Origin: Lichenibacterium minor
GTDB taxonomy: Bacteria > Pseudomonadota > Alphaproteobacteria > Rhizobiales > Beijerinckiaceae
Length of the DNA stretch: 47,907 bases
Reading direction: 5' to 3'
NCBI RefSeq assembly: GCF_004137685.1
Contig: NZ_QYBB01000032.1
Location: 1-47,907, forward strand
In this document: positions 8,327 to 17,015 of the stretch, one piece after another
Layout: each line of letters begins with the position of its first letter
Position numbering within the stretch: the stretch's first letter is position 1
Made by a program: the position numbers and the translations under genes
Notes under the pieces: generated by a model
What the model saw: the letters and a program-made list of their open reading frames with translations, nothing else
What the model was told of the DNA's origin: nothing
The model's database searches: none

Positions 8327-9490
8327 TTGCATAGATCGTCGTTCGCCGCCTCGTGCCTCGCCGCCTACCTGCTGAACTCCGCCCCGGCCATGGCCAAGAC
8401 CTTCGTCTACGTGTCGGCCGCCGAGGACGGTGTAATCGACCGCTACGAGATGGACCGGTCGTCCGGTGTGCTGACGCCGCTCGGCGAGACCAAGGCCGGC
8501 AAGCTCGTCATGCCGACGGCCCTGAGCCCGACCCATCCCATGCTCTATGCCGTCGTCCGGTCCCTGCCGACCCACGTGGTCACCTACGCGATCGATCCCG
8601 CGACCGGCGACCTGAAGGAGTTCGCCAGCGCGCCGCTGCCCGACAGCATGCCATACGTGTCGACCGACCGGACCGGCCGTTTCCTGTTCACGGCCTCCTA
8701 CGGCGGCGACAAGGTCGCTGTGAACCCGATCGACCCGGACGGCGCCGTGCGCTCGGCCTCTATCCAGGTCCTGCCCACGGGGAAGAACGCCCATTCCATC
8801 ATGCCGGACCGCACGAACCGTTTCGTGTATGCGGCGAACCTCGGCAGCGATCAGGTGCTGCAGTACCGGCTCGACGTCGCCACCGGTTCGCTGACACCCA
8901 ACGACCCGCCGCTGGTTAAGACGCAGCCGAACAACGGCCCGCGCCACCCGGCCTTCTCGCCGGACGGTCGATACGTCTACTACCTGTGCGAGCTGACCGG
9001 CATGGTCCTGCAGTTCGCCATCGATCCCGACAAGGGCACGCTGACGGCCCTCGATTCCGTCGCCACGGTGCCGGCCTATTCCGGCCTAGTGGCGGGCGTA
9101 GCCCGGGAGGCCATGGCGTCCACGGCGACGTCCGGCGCCAACACGGTCGCGGCGGGCGACGACGGGCGGCCCAAGATCTGGGCGGCCGACATCGCCCTGA
9201 CGCCCGACGGCCGCTTCGTCTACACGACCGAGCGGACGAAGAGCCACCTCGCCCAGCTGTCGGTCGCGTCCAGCACCGGCAGGCTGACCTACGCCAGGAA
9301 CTATCCCACGGAGGAGCAGCCGCGCGGCATCCGCATCGACCCGACCGGAAGCTACCTCGTGGCTACGGGCGAGACGTCGGACCGCGTCTCGACCTACCGG
9401 ATCGACAAGGCTACGGGCGACCTGACCCTCGTGGGCCGCACGCCGGTGGGCCGCGACGCCAACTGGGTCGAGATCGTCGACCTGCCCTGA
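8327..9490 (+). CDS. Exported lactonase, seven-bladed propeller (6-phosphogluconolactonase-like family)
   Basis: A 387-residue protein starting at TTG 8327, with GGGAG 7 bases upstream. Residues 1-23 form a Sec signal peptide ending AMA before KTFVYVSA. The rest shows repeated propeller strands such as VYVSAAEDGVIDRYE, NRFVYAANLGSDQVLQY and GPRHPAFSPDGRYVYY, typical of the YbhE/Lactonase_7 family. Cytosolic relatives open 6-phosphogluconolactone. An exported form more likely hydrolyses a non-phosphorylated aldonolactone in the periplasm to supply the aldonate importer of this operon. Catalytic residues were not assigned. Confidence 0.85.
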   Translation: MHRSSFAASCLAAYLLNSAPAMAKTFVYVSAAEDGVIDRYEMDRSSGVLTPLGETKAGKLVMPTALSPTHPMLYAVVRSLPTHVVTYAIDPATGDLKEFASAPLPDSMPYVSTDRTGRFLFTASYGGDKVAVNPIDPDGAVRSASIQVLPTGKNAHSIMPDRTNRFVYAANLGSDQVLQYRLDVATGSLTPNDPPLVKTQPNNGPRHPAFSPDGRYVYYLCELTGMVLQFAIDPDKGTLTALDSVATVPAYSGLVAGVAREAMASTATSGANTVAAGDDGRPKIWAADIALTPDGRFVYTTERTKSHLAQLSVASSTGRLTYARNYPTEEQPRGIRIDPTGSYLVATGETSDRVSTYRIDKATGDLTLVGRTPVGRDANWVEIVDLP

Positions 9491-9543
9491 CGACCCGGGC
9501 GCACGAACTTCCCCGCACGGACCACCATAGATCGAGGACGCAC

Positions 9544-10332
9544 ATGCTGCCGAACCGGCTGAGAATGCTCTGGGCCGACGGGAAACCCGCCCTCAACGGC
9601 TGGCTCTCGATCGGCGACGCCTTCGCGGCCGAGATCGTGGCGAACCAGGGCTACGATGCCGTCACGGTCGACCTCCAGCACGGCATGGTCGACGACGGGG
9701 CGGCGCTCGCCATGCTGCAGGCCGTGCGGGCGAGCGGTGCGTCGCCCCTGGTGCGGGTGCCGTGGCTGGCGCCCGCCCCCGTGATGCGGGCGCTTGACAT
9801 GGGAGCGCACGGCGTGATCTGCCCCATGGTGGAGACGCCGTCCCAGGCGGCGGAGCTCGTCTCCTTCGTGCGCTATCCGCCGACAGGGACGCGCAGCTTC
9901 GGCCCAACGCGCGCCGCCGTGGTGGACGGGGCGGCCTACGGCGAGGGCGCCGACACGCACGTCCTGTGCTTCGCCATGATCGAGACCGCGCGCGCCTTCG
10001 CGGACGTGGAGGCCATCGCGGCGACGCCGGGACTCGACGGCCTCTACATCGGCCCGGCAGACCTGACGCTGGGCCTGACCGGCCGCCGCTACCGCACGGG
10101 CTTCGACCGCGAGGAGCCCGAGATGGTGGATGCCGTCCACCGCATCCTCGCCGCTGCCAAGGGGGCCGGTCTTCGCGCGGCACTCCACTGTGGCAGCCCA
10201 GCCTATGCGGCGAAGGCCGTGGGGTGGGGTTTTCACATGGTGACCCTGCCGAACGACGTGCGCATTCTGGCTCGAGGTGCCATGGCTGATGTGGTGGAGA
10301 CCCGGACCATGTTGGACAATCGGAGGAGCTGA
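9544..10332 (+). CDS. HpcH/HpaI-family aldolase
   Basis: A 262-residue class II (metal-dependent) pyruvate aldolase. Visible motifs are VDLQHG (residues 42-47, catalytic base), RVPW, MIETARAF (metal glutamate) and YIGPADLTLGL (metal aspartate region). Relatives cleave 2-keto-3-deoxy-L-rhamnonate, 2-keto-3-deoxyglucarate or 4-hydroxy-2-oxoheptanedioate to pyruvate plus an aldehyde. The ATG at 9544 has GAGG 6 bases upstream; the frame is open much further 5' only as a shadow of the lactonase gene. With the DapA-type enzyme at 3274 this gives the operon two unrelated aldolase-type enzymes. Confidence 0.87.
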   Translation: MLPNRLRMLWADGKPALNGWLSIGDAFAAEIVANQGYDAVTVDLQHGMVDDGAALAMLQAVRASGASPLVRVPWLAPAPVMRALDMGAHGVICPMVETPSQAAELVSFVRYPPTGTRSFGPTRAAVVDGAAYGEGADTHVLCFAMIETARAFADVEAIAATPGLDGLYIGPADLTLGLTGRRYRTGFDREEPEMVDAVHRILAAAKGAGLRAALHCGSPAYAAKAVGWGFHMVTLPNDVRILARGAMADVVETRTMLDNRRS

Positions 10333-10789
10333 CCCGAAGCCTTCGAGCGCCACCTGTTCAGGCACGTGACGGTCAGGGCGTGGGGCCTGCATTTCGAAAG
10401 GCTTTGGGTCGGTTGGAGGTTCAGGGTAGGTATCGGCGCTCTGTACCCGTGAGCAAATCAGCGGCATCTGACTCACCCTCGCCGCTTGACCGGCACCGGC
10501 GGATGTCGACCCGAGCATGTCGTTCCCGGCCCATTCGCCCCTGCCCGCAACCGGACCGTCGAGGCGCAATGCCTCGACCCGCATCCCCGCATCGCTGTCC
10601 CGTCGCATGTCGGCCCCCCGGTGGTCCACGGTGGGCCGAGCGACGCCGTCGGCACCGTGACATCCACAGCATAGATCCGCGTCGATACGGGCGGCGCACT
10701 TCGAACCGCAATGCAGGGCAAACCACGCGATGACAGGACGACGGCGCGATCAGTTCGCCACGGACCGAGCCTGCCGGGGGGCCACGGTG
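10333..10789. other. Gene-free region with a dispersed repeat copy
   Basis: Lies between convergent genes. No coding frame was recognised. Sequence near 10497-10535 (GGCGGATGTCGACCC and on to TTCCCGGCCC) resembles the repeat at 22836-22870 and seems to be a degenerate member of the same family. No strong terminator was found. Confidence 0.45.
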
Positions 10790-11761
10790 TCACGAGTGCT
10801 CGAACGCTCGTTCCAGGCTTTCACGTGGGAGACGGCCACCGATGCCGATCGCCACGATGGCAGGTTCGCCGCCCGGGGGAGGCGAGGACGGGCGCGCCGT
10901 CCCGCGGCGCCCCATGAACTGTACCTCGATCCAGCCGTCGTCCGGCGCTTGCACCCACCCCTTGAGCCGCAGCAGGCCGGGCAGTCCGCCGGCGAACCAG
11001 TCGCGCAGGTCCGCGACGGCGAAGCGGCGAGCCGGGCGGCAGGACCAGGACTCGAACACGTCGCCATGCCGCGGGTCGCCCGCCGGCGCGTGATCGTGGC
11101 GATGCGGGCCGGGCGCGGCGTCGTGGGGGACGGATCCGCCGTCCCACGGCGCGAGCCGACTGATGATCGCCAGGGGTACACGAGCCTGCGTGGTGCGGAG
11201 GGTCGGGACCCCGGGCGCCGCCTCGGCGATCCAGGCGTCGAGCCGCGCGTCCTCGGCAGCGTCGACCTCGTCGGTCTTGTTGACGACGAGGAGATCCGCG
11301 GAGCCCAATTGACGGAGCATGGTGTCGGCCAGCAGGGGATCGGCGGCGTCCCGCCGCGCCGTGGCGGCGTCGAGCAACACGATGACGCCGTCCGGGGTCA
11401 GGGCGGGATCGGCACGCGCATACTGGGCGATGCGTCCAGGGTCGGACACGCCGCTGGCCTCGACCACGACGGCGTCGAACGGCGCGGGCGCCGACAGCAC
11501 GGCGATCAGCGCCGCCGCGAGGTCGTCGCCGATCTGGCAGCAAACGCAGCCGTTGCTGAGCGTGATCACGTCGGACCCAACGGCGGCGATCAGCCCGGCG
11601 TCGATGTCGAGGTCGCCGAAGTCGTTGACCAGCACAGCGATCCGCTGGCCGCCCGCTTCGCGCAGCCAATGGCTCACGAGCGTGGTCTTGCCGGAGCCGA
11701 GGAACCCGCCCACCACGGTCATCGGCAGGGGGCGCGGCGAGGGGCTGGGCGGCGCGCTCAC
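10790..11761 (-). CDS. CobW/COG0523-family GTPase, putative metallochaperone
   Basis: A protein of about 323 residues. The N-terminus has the P-loop GGFLGSGKTTL, then NGCVCCQIGDDL (the CxCC metal-binding motif of COG0523 proteins), EASGVSDPGRIA and the base-specificity motif NKTD. A His-rich loop (GPHRHDHAP) precedes the C-terminal CobW domain. The GTG at 11761 is preferred because it overlaps the upstream amidohydrolase stop as GTGA, implying translational coupling. The family delivers Zn or Co to client enzymes using GTP. Coupling to a metal-dependent amidohydrolase suggests that enzyme is the client. Confidence 0.87.
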   Translation of the reverse strand: MSAPPSPSPRPLPMTVVGGFLGSGKTTLVSHWLREAGGQRIAVLVNDFGDLDIDAGLIAAVGSDVITLSNGCVCCQIGDDLAAALIAVLSAPAPFDAVVVEASGVSDPGRIAQYARADPALTPDGVIVLLDAATARRDAADPLLADTMLRQLGSADLLVVNKTDEVDAAEDARLDAWIAEAAPGVPTLRTTQARVPLAIISRLAPWDGGSVPHDAAPGPHRHDHAPAGDPRHGDVFESWSCRPARRFAVADLRDWFAGGLPGLLRLKGWVQAPDDGWIEVQFMGRRGTARPSSPPPGGEPAIVAIGIGGRLPRESLERAFEHS

Positions 11762-13428
11762 GCCGCGGAGGCTCGATGGACGGCGCCGCCGAAGACCGTG
11801 CCCCACACGCGTACGTCCTTCAGCGCCATCGGGTCAACGGCGAGCGGGTCCTCCTCCAGCACGCAGAAGTCGGCGCGCTTGCCGGGCTCGATCGAGCCGA
11901 CCTCGCCGTCGAGGCCGAGGGTCCAGGCTGCGCCGAGCGTCACGGCGTGCAGTGCCTGCTCGACGGTCAGGCGCTCGGTTTCGCCGAGCACTCGGCCCTT
12001 CGGGGTCACGCGGTTCACCGCGCACCATGCGACGTGCAGCGGCGACAGGGGCGTGACGGGCGCGTCCGAGTGGATCGCCAGCGGCACGCCGTGGGCGAGC
12101 GCGCTCGCGCAGGCGTTCAGGCGGGCCGCCCGGTCGGGGCCCATCGTGACCTCCGCGTGCTGGTCACCCCAGTGCCAGATATGGTTGGCGAACAGGTTGG
12201 CCGAGAGCCCCAGGGACGCCATGCGGCGGAACAGCGGGGCATCGATCATCTGCCCGTGCTGCAGCGTGTGCCGGTGTCCCGGCCGCGGCGCGCGGGCGAG
12301 AACCCGCTCGATGGCGTCGATGGCGACGACGCTGGCCTCGTCGCCGTTGGTGTGTGTGTGGATCGTCAGCCCGGCCCGGTGATAGGTTTCGAAATCCGCC
12401 TCGTATTGCGCCGGCGCCGTCACCCAGATGCCGTTGGGGGCGCCGTTGTGGTAGCCGGGCCAGCGCAGCCGCGCCGAGAAACCCTGGATGGAGCCGTCGA
12501 GCATCATCTTGACGAGGCCCAGGCGCAGCTTGTCGGTGCTCCGGCCGCGCAGCGTCGCCACGCGCTCCGCCCCGGCCGCCGCGCCATGCGTGCCGTGAAA
12601 GGCCTGGAACGCGGGCGCGATCCGCACCGCGCACCCCTCGTCGGCCAGCGCTTCCCCCAGCACGGCGAGGTCACGATCCGTCAGCTTGTTGACGAGGTCG
12701 GTCGCCGTGGTGACGCCTTCGCGGCAGGCGAGCCGGGCGAAGGACCTGACCCCTGCGACCGTCACCGGCGCGAGCACGCCGGTGTCGCCGACATGGCGCA
12801 CGATCAGGAACATTGCGGCCGGCTCCTGCAGCTCGCCCGTTGGCTCGCCCGCCTTCGGCCCGTCCGGAAACTTGACCACGCCCTCGACGTCCGTGTCGCG
12901 GGTGATGCCGGCCATCCGGAGGGCCGCGGAATTGACGTTCATCAGGTGGCCGTTGGCGTGGCCGATCACGACCGCGCGCGCCTCGCCCGCGCGGTCGAGA
13001 TGCTCGACCGTCATGCGCTGCCCGCCGAAGTAGATCGGGTCGAAGCCCCAGCAGATCAGCGGCGCGTCGGCGTCGGCGAGGTCCGCCGCGGCTTCGGCGA
13101 CGCGGGCCACCACGGCTTCCATGGTGCGCAGCCCCGGCCACACCGTGCCGTCGGGGTCGCGGCGGTCGAACCAGCCGAGGTAGGGCATGTCCCACATGCC
13201 GCCCTCCTTGAGGTGGCAGTGCCCCTCAACGAGCCCCGGCATCAGCACTTGGTCGGCGAAGCGGTCGTCGAGGTCGTGCGGACCGTAGGCGGCGAGCGAG
13301 CCGAGGTCGCCCACGCCGAGGATGCGGCCGTCTCGCACGGCGACATGGGTGGCGAAAGGCTGGCGGGGGTTCATCGTCACGATGCGGCGCGCCGCGAAGA
13401 CGGTCGTCCTGGAAGCGGGAGGGGCCAT
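11758..13428 (-). CDS. YtcJ-like metal-dependent amidohydrolase
   Basis: A 556-residue amidohydrolase-superfamily enzyme with the YtcJ/NfdA layout. An N-terminal small domain (FAARRIVTMNPRQPF) precedes the metal-binding HxH in LVEGHCHLKEGG, then HTHTNGDEASV and SDAPVTPLSPL, and the C-terminal strand IEPGKRADFCVLEEDP. The family hydrolyses N-acyl, N-formyl or related C-N bonds in the cytosol using one or two metals. The start is the ATG at 13428; the long open frame upstream is a shadow of the transporter gene. It lies 35 bases after the SSS transporter and is coupled to the CobW gene. The substrate is unknown. Confidence 0.88.
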   Translation of the reverse strand: MAPPASRTTVFAARRIVTMNPRQPFATHVAVRDGRILGVGDLGSLAAYGPHDLDDRFADQVLMPGLVEGHCHLKEGGMWDMPYLGWFDRRDPDGTVWPGLRTMEAVVARVAEAAADLADADAPLICWGFDPIYFGGQRMTVEHLDRAGEARAVVIGHANGHLMNVNSAALRMAGITRDTDVEGVVKFPDGPKAGEPTGELQEPAAMFLIVRHVGDTGVLAPVTVAGVRSFARLACREGVTTATDLVNKLTDRDLAVLGEALADEGCAVRIAPAFQAFHGTHGAAAGAERVATLRGRSTDKLRLGLVKMMLDGSIQGFSARLRWPGYHNGAPNGIWVTAPAQYEADFETYHRAGLTIHTHTNGDEASVVAIDAIERVLARAPRPGHRHTLQHGQMIDAPLFRRMASLGLSANLFANHIWHWGDQHAEVTMGPDRAARLNACASALAHGVPLAIHSDAPVTPLSPLHVAWCAVNRVTPKGRVLGETERLTVEQALHAVTLGAAWTLGLDGEVGSIEPGKRADFCVLEEDPLAVDPMALKDVRVWGTVFGGAVHRASAA

Positions 13429-13463
13429 GTCACGGTGTCCGGGCGGTCGGGGGATGGAGCCGA

Positions 13464-14846
13464 TCAGGCGTGGGCGACCTTCGGGCGAAAGCCCAGGCGG
13501 TCGGCCGCCACGACCACCACGGCGTTCGCGCCGAGGCACAGGAGTCCGAGGTTGAAGCCGTGCAGGTCGGGCGGCACGAGGTAGAGCGCGATGGCGGACG
13601 CCTGGCCGAACACGATGCCGGCGCCGATCGCGGCCGGCCGGACCCTCCATCCGAACAGGATGGCCAGGACCCCCGGCAGGAACTGCGTGATCCCGTAATA
13701 AGTCGTGTTGATCAGAGTCAGCATCAGGTTCGGCGCGGCGAGCGTCATGACGATCGAGGCGAGGAGGTAGACCACGATCGCCAGCTTCGCCCCGGTCTTC
13801 TGCCGCTTTTCGGACAGGCCGGGCAGGAGGTTGCGCGCCACGAGGGGCCCGATGGCGAGGCTGATGCCGGTGAGGACCAGCAGGCCCGACAGCGCGGCGC
13901 CGGCCGCCACCAGGCCCACCAGCGGGGGCGGCAGAAGGCGGACAACGGCTGCGAAGAAGGCGTCGTTGGGAGACGCGAGCTTCACGTCCTGGCTCAACGC
14001 GTAATAGGAGGCGAGCACCAGGAACGGGTACATCAGCATATAGAGCGGCATCGCGGCCTGGGTCCGCCGGATCGTGCCGGCGCTCTTCGCCGTGAAGAAG
14101 TTCTGCACCGCGAAGGGCATGAGGTAGAACCCGAGCGACTGGAACAGCATGGTGCTCATCGCGAAGGTGAGCTGGTCGCCGTTCATGTGATCGCTGACAT
14201 GCAGGCTCGCGGCCTCGAACACGGGCTGCACGCCGACCTCCCACCCCACCGCCACGCCGGCGATCACGATGGCGACCACCATGAGGACGTCCTTCAGGAT
14301 GGCGATGTAGGCGGACGCCCGCACGCCAGCGATCGCGATGTATCCGAAGGCGAGCGCGGCCGCGACGAGGACGAGGACCAGCGGCGGCAGGGACCAGCCC
14401 AGGCCGTTGAAGGCGGCCACGAGACCGGTGAACTGGAGCTGTCCCCAGGGCAGCAGGAACAGGATAGCCGACGCGGCCACGAGCCGCTCCAGGGCTTGGC
14501 TGCCGAAATACCCCCGGAACAGGTCGGGCAACGTGATGGCGTCGTAGCGCTTCCCGATCTGCCATATCTTCGGTCCGATGAAGTATCCGATCGGATAGGC
14601 GAGCACGATATAGCCGAGAAACCATACGCCATATGTGGGCCCCTTGGCGTAGATGCCGCCCGGAAAGCCCACCATCGTCCCGATGCTGTAGATTTCCCCG
14701 GCCGTCAGGAAGAACACGAGGTAGGAGCCGAACTGCCGCGAGGCGACGAAGAAATCATGAACCGATTGGGCGCCGTGCCCCCTCTTCGACAGCAGGGCCA
14801 GCGCGAGCGAGAGAAGGATGAAGAACAGAAAGATCGTTGTCGCCAT
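13464..14846 (-). CDS. Sodium:solute symporter (SSS family)
   Basis: About 460 residues with some 13 hydrophobic segments. Family marks include FFVASRQFGSYLVFF, GEIYSIGTMVGFPGGIYAKG, and a central segment around FAVQNFFTAKSAGTIRRTQA. It imports a small organic solute with sodium across the inner membrane. ATG 14846 or GTG 14855 could be the start; neither has a strong ribosome-binding site. The small DUF3311 gene just upstream is the usual partner of this subgroup. Position between tauXY and the amidohydrolase suggests it brings in the substrate of one of them. Confidence 0.9.
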   Translation of the reverse strand: MATTIFLFFILLSLALALLSKRGHGAQSVHDFFVASRQFGSYLVFFLTAGEIYSIGTMVGFPGGIYAKGPTYGVWFLGYIVLAYPIGYFIGPKIWQIGKRYDAITLPDLFRGYFGSQALERLVAASAILFLLPWGQLQFTGLVAAFNGLGWSLPPLVLVLVAAALAFGYIAIAGVRASAYIAILKDVLMVVAIVIAGVAVGWEVGVQPVFEAASLHVSDHMNGDQLTFAMSTMLFQSLGFYLMPFAVQNFFTAKSAGTIRRTQAAMPLYMLMYPFLVLASYYALSQDVKLASPNDAFFAAVVRLLPPPLVGLVAAGAALSGLLVLTGISLAIGPLVARNLLPGLSEKRQKTGAKLAIVVYLLASIVMTLAAPNLMLTLINTTYYGITQFLPGVLAILFGWRVRPAAIGAGIVFGQASAIALYLVPPDLHGFNLGLLCLGANAVVVVAADRLGFRPKVAHA

Positions 14847-14904
14847 GGCGGTCACCAGGTCCGGGTGCGTGTCTCGGGTCGACGGTGGACGGGGCTCGCG
14901 TCCG

Positions 14905-15111
14905 TCAGTCGACGGCGTCGAGGTGGCGGTCGAACAGCAGCCAACAGGAGAAGAGGCAGGCCGACGTCAGCACGAAGCATCCGAAGATCCAGGCGTAGAC
15001 GAAAGGGACGCCGAGGATCGGACGGTCGACCGACGCCACCCATGGCAGCATGCCGGCGACCGTGCCGTAAGGGATCCCCAGTCCGACGAGGAGCTTCAAC
15101 GGCGTTCTCAT
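14905..15111 (-). CDS. DUF3311 small membrane protein, SSS partner
   Basis: A 68-residue protein with two membrane segments (around LLVGLGIPYGTVAGMLPWVA and VYAWIFGCFVLTSACLF), a length and pattern typical of DUF3311. These small proteins are normally encoded directly before a sodium:solute symporter and are thought to form a complex with it. Here the symporter starts 58 bases downstream on the same strand. Confidence 0.82.
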   Translation of the reverse strand: MRTPLKLLVGLGIPYGTVAGMLPWVASVDRPILGVPFVYAWIFGCFVLTSACLFSCWLLFDRHLDAVD

Positions 15112-15193
15112 GGCGACCTCCGGTCGGTGGCGGTGGGAGAAGATGGTCTCGGAACGGGCGGCGGCGTGGGGCGCCGGCGAGGGCGCGCGGCCG

Positions 15194-16600
15194 TCAGGCC
15201 TGCTCGTCCCGCCGGGCGTACTGCCAGTAGAGAAAGCGCTGTCCGATCCGGCGGAAGGGCGCGAAGACGTGGCTCGGCAGTTCGCCGCGAAAGATCGGCA
15301 CGCTGGCCTCGCCGGCGGGTTTGCCCGCCACCAGCGCCGCCATGCGGCGGCCGGCCTGGGCCGAATAGCTGACGCCGTTGCCCCCGTAGCCGAGCGCGTA
15401 GAACATCGCCCGGCCGGGCTCGGGCTGCACGATGCGGGGCATCATGTCGTGGCTGACGTCGACCCAGCCCCACCAGGAATAGTCGATCTCCACGCGGGCG
15501 AGGCTGGGGAACTTCGATCGCAGCCCGGCCAGCAGCAGGTCCAGGTGCTTCCTGTTGCCGGCGTCGGCCCCCGTGATGGCGCTGCGGCTGCCGATCTGCA
15601 GGCGATCGTCGGGCAGCAGCCGGTAATAGTGGCGCAGCGTGCGGGTGTCGGTGACGACCTGGCGGGTGCGGAAGTTCGTCGACGCGATCTCGTCCGGCGT
15701 GAGCGGACGCGTCACCACGGAGTTGGACAGGATCGGCATGATGCGGTTTCGCAAGCTGGGATCCAGCCACTGCCCGGTGTAGCCGCCCGTCGCGATCGCC
15801 ACCGCGCGGGCCCGCACGGTCCCGCCCGGGGTCCGCACGCGGAAGGCGGCGCCGTCGCGCTCGATGGCGGTCACCGGGCTCGCGGTGTGGACCTTGACGC
15901 CGGCCGACCGCGCCGCCGCGAGATAGCCGAAGGCGAGCTTGGCCGGGTGGACGCCGATGCCGAGCGGCTCGTGCAGCGCACCGTGAGCCCCTTCCTCGGC
16001 CATCCAGTCGCGGCGCAACGCGTCGGGCGGCACCATGCGGGTGGCATAGCCAAAGACCCGGTTGCACACTTCGGATTCCGCCGCGAGCTTGTCGAACATC
16101 CGGGGTCGGTGGGCCACGTAGAGGTGGCCGCCCGGCTGCGGATCGCAGGCGAACTCGCGGGTGAGGTCCGCGAAGAGATCGAAGCCTTCGCGGATCTCGG
16201 CGTGGAGCTTCAACGCGGTCTCCTCGCCCCAGCGCGCGATCCACTGCGAGCGGCTGAGGCGGCCCGACGCGTTCTGGCCCTGGCCGCCGTTGCGCGTGGA
16301 ACAGCCCCAGGCGACGCGGTTGGCCTCCAGCACTGTCGCCTTGATGCCGTGCTCGCGCGCGAGGAACAGCGCGCAGGCGAGACCCGTGAAGCCCGAGCCG
16401 ACGATCACGACATCCGCGTCGCGGTCGGACAGGACGGGGCCGTCGTCGGGCGGGGGCGGGCCCGCCGACGCGACCCAATAGGTCGGCGCATAATCGCGGT
16501 TGCGGCCCGGACCACGGTCGACCAGCGGATCATAGGCGGGATCGTAGGGTTGGGTCGGGACGGCGGCGGGCGGGAGGCTTCTGGCGACTTCGATGTTCAC
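15194..16600 (-). CDS. tauY: FAD-dependent oxidoreductase (DAO family), probable taurine dehydrogenase large subunit
   Basis: A 468-residue DAO-family flavoprotein. The FAD dinucleotide fold is VVIVGSGFTGLACALFLARE (residues about 64-83), followed by STRNGGQGQNASG and the C-terminal FAD segment ALGYGGNGVSYSAQAG. It resembles gamma-glutamylputrescine oxidase-like enzymes, among which the taurine dehydrogenase large subunit TauY is classed. It lies 16 bases after an NTF2-fold gene (probable tauX) and is divergent from tauABC with a TauR-like regulator nearby. That context supports oxidation of taurine to sulfoacetaldehyde plus ammonia. Assignment as TauY rests mainly on context; another amine substrate is possible. 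Confidence 0.75.
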   Translation of the reverse strand: MNIEVARSLPPAAVPTQPYDPAYDPLVDRGPGRNRDYAPTYWVASAGPPPPDDGPVLSDRDADVVIVGSGFTGLACALFLAREHGIKATVLEANRVAWGCSTRNGGQGQNASGRLSRSQWIARWGEETALKLHAEIREGFDLFADLTREFACDPQPGGHLYVAHRPRMFDKLAAESEVCNRVFGYATRMVPPDALRRDWMAEEGAHGALHEPLGIGVHPAKLAFGYLAAARSAGVKVHTASPVTAIERDGAAFRVRTPGGTVRARAVAIATGGYTGQWLDPSLRNRIMPILSNSVVTRPLTPDEIASTNFRTRQVVTDTRTLRHYYRLLPDDRLQIGSRSAITGADAGNRKHLDLLLAGLRSKFPSLARVEIDYSWWGWVDVSHDMMPRIVQPEPGRAMFYALGYGGNGVSYSAQAGRRMAALVAGKPAGEASVPIFRGELPSHVFAPFRRIGQRFLYWQYARRDEQA

Positions 16601-16616
16601 GGCGGGACTCCCCGGC

Positions 16617-17015
16617 TCAGGCGGCTGCGGCGTCGGAAGCCGGTAGGGCGGGCCGATCCTTGCGGAAGGCGCTTTTCGAGGCGACCCGGTCGCCGTCGAA
16701 GGTGAACAGGTCGAGCCCCTCGACTTCGACGCGCGTGCCGTCGGGGCGTGTGCCGGTGAACAGCCATTCCGTCATGCCGCCGTCGGCGAAGACGCGAGAC
16801 CGGTGCACGCTCCAGCGCACGTCGGGCATCTCGGTCCACACCGCCACGAAGGCCGACCGGATGGCGTCGAGCCCCGCGATCCTGCGGCCCGCGGCGGCCG
16901 GGCCGGCGGCGGTAAAGAACACGGCATCGGCGGCGAAACACGCCATCACGCCCTCCGCGTCATGTCGGTTGAAGGCGCCGAAGAGGCGGTCGAGCGTGGC
17001 GGAGCGGTCGTCCAT
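16617..17015 (-). CDS. tauX: NTF2/SnoaL-fold protein, probable taurine dehydrogenase small subunit
   Basis: A 132-residue protein beginning MDDRSATLDRLFGAFNRHD at the ATG 17015; the longer open frame upstream is not protein-like. It shows the SnoaL-like pattern: the N-terminal helix, FNRHDAEGVMACFAADAVF, then WTEMPDVRWSV and WLFTGTRPDGTRVEVEGLD. Such a protein paired with a DAO flavoprotein beside tauABC matches the TauX-TauY arrangement of Paracoccus/Rhodobacter-type taurine utilisation as I recall it. First gene of a six-gene minus-strand run ending at the CobW gene. Confidence 0.72.
   Translation of the reverse strand: MDDRSATLDRLFGAFNRHDAEGVMACFAADAVFFTAAGPAAAGRRIAGLDAIRSAFVAVWTEMPDVRWSVHRSRVFADGGMTEWLFTGTRPDGTRVEVEGLDLFTFDGDRVASKSAFRKDRPALPASDAAAA

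Noticed and set aside
11776..13584. 602-codon plus-strand frame opposite the YtcJ gene
   Set aside because: No domain, and the opposite strand has all amidohydrolase motifs.
13470..15230. 586-codon plus-strand frame opposite the SSS transporter
   Set aside because: Charged repeats of Glu, Arg and Asp opposite a membrane protein gene, typical of an antisense shadow.
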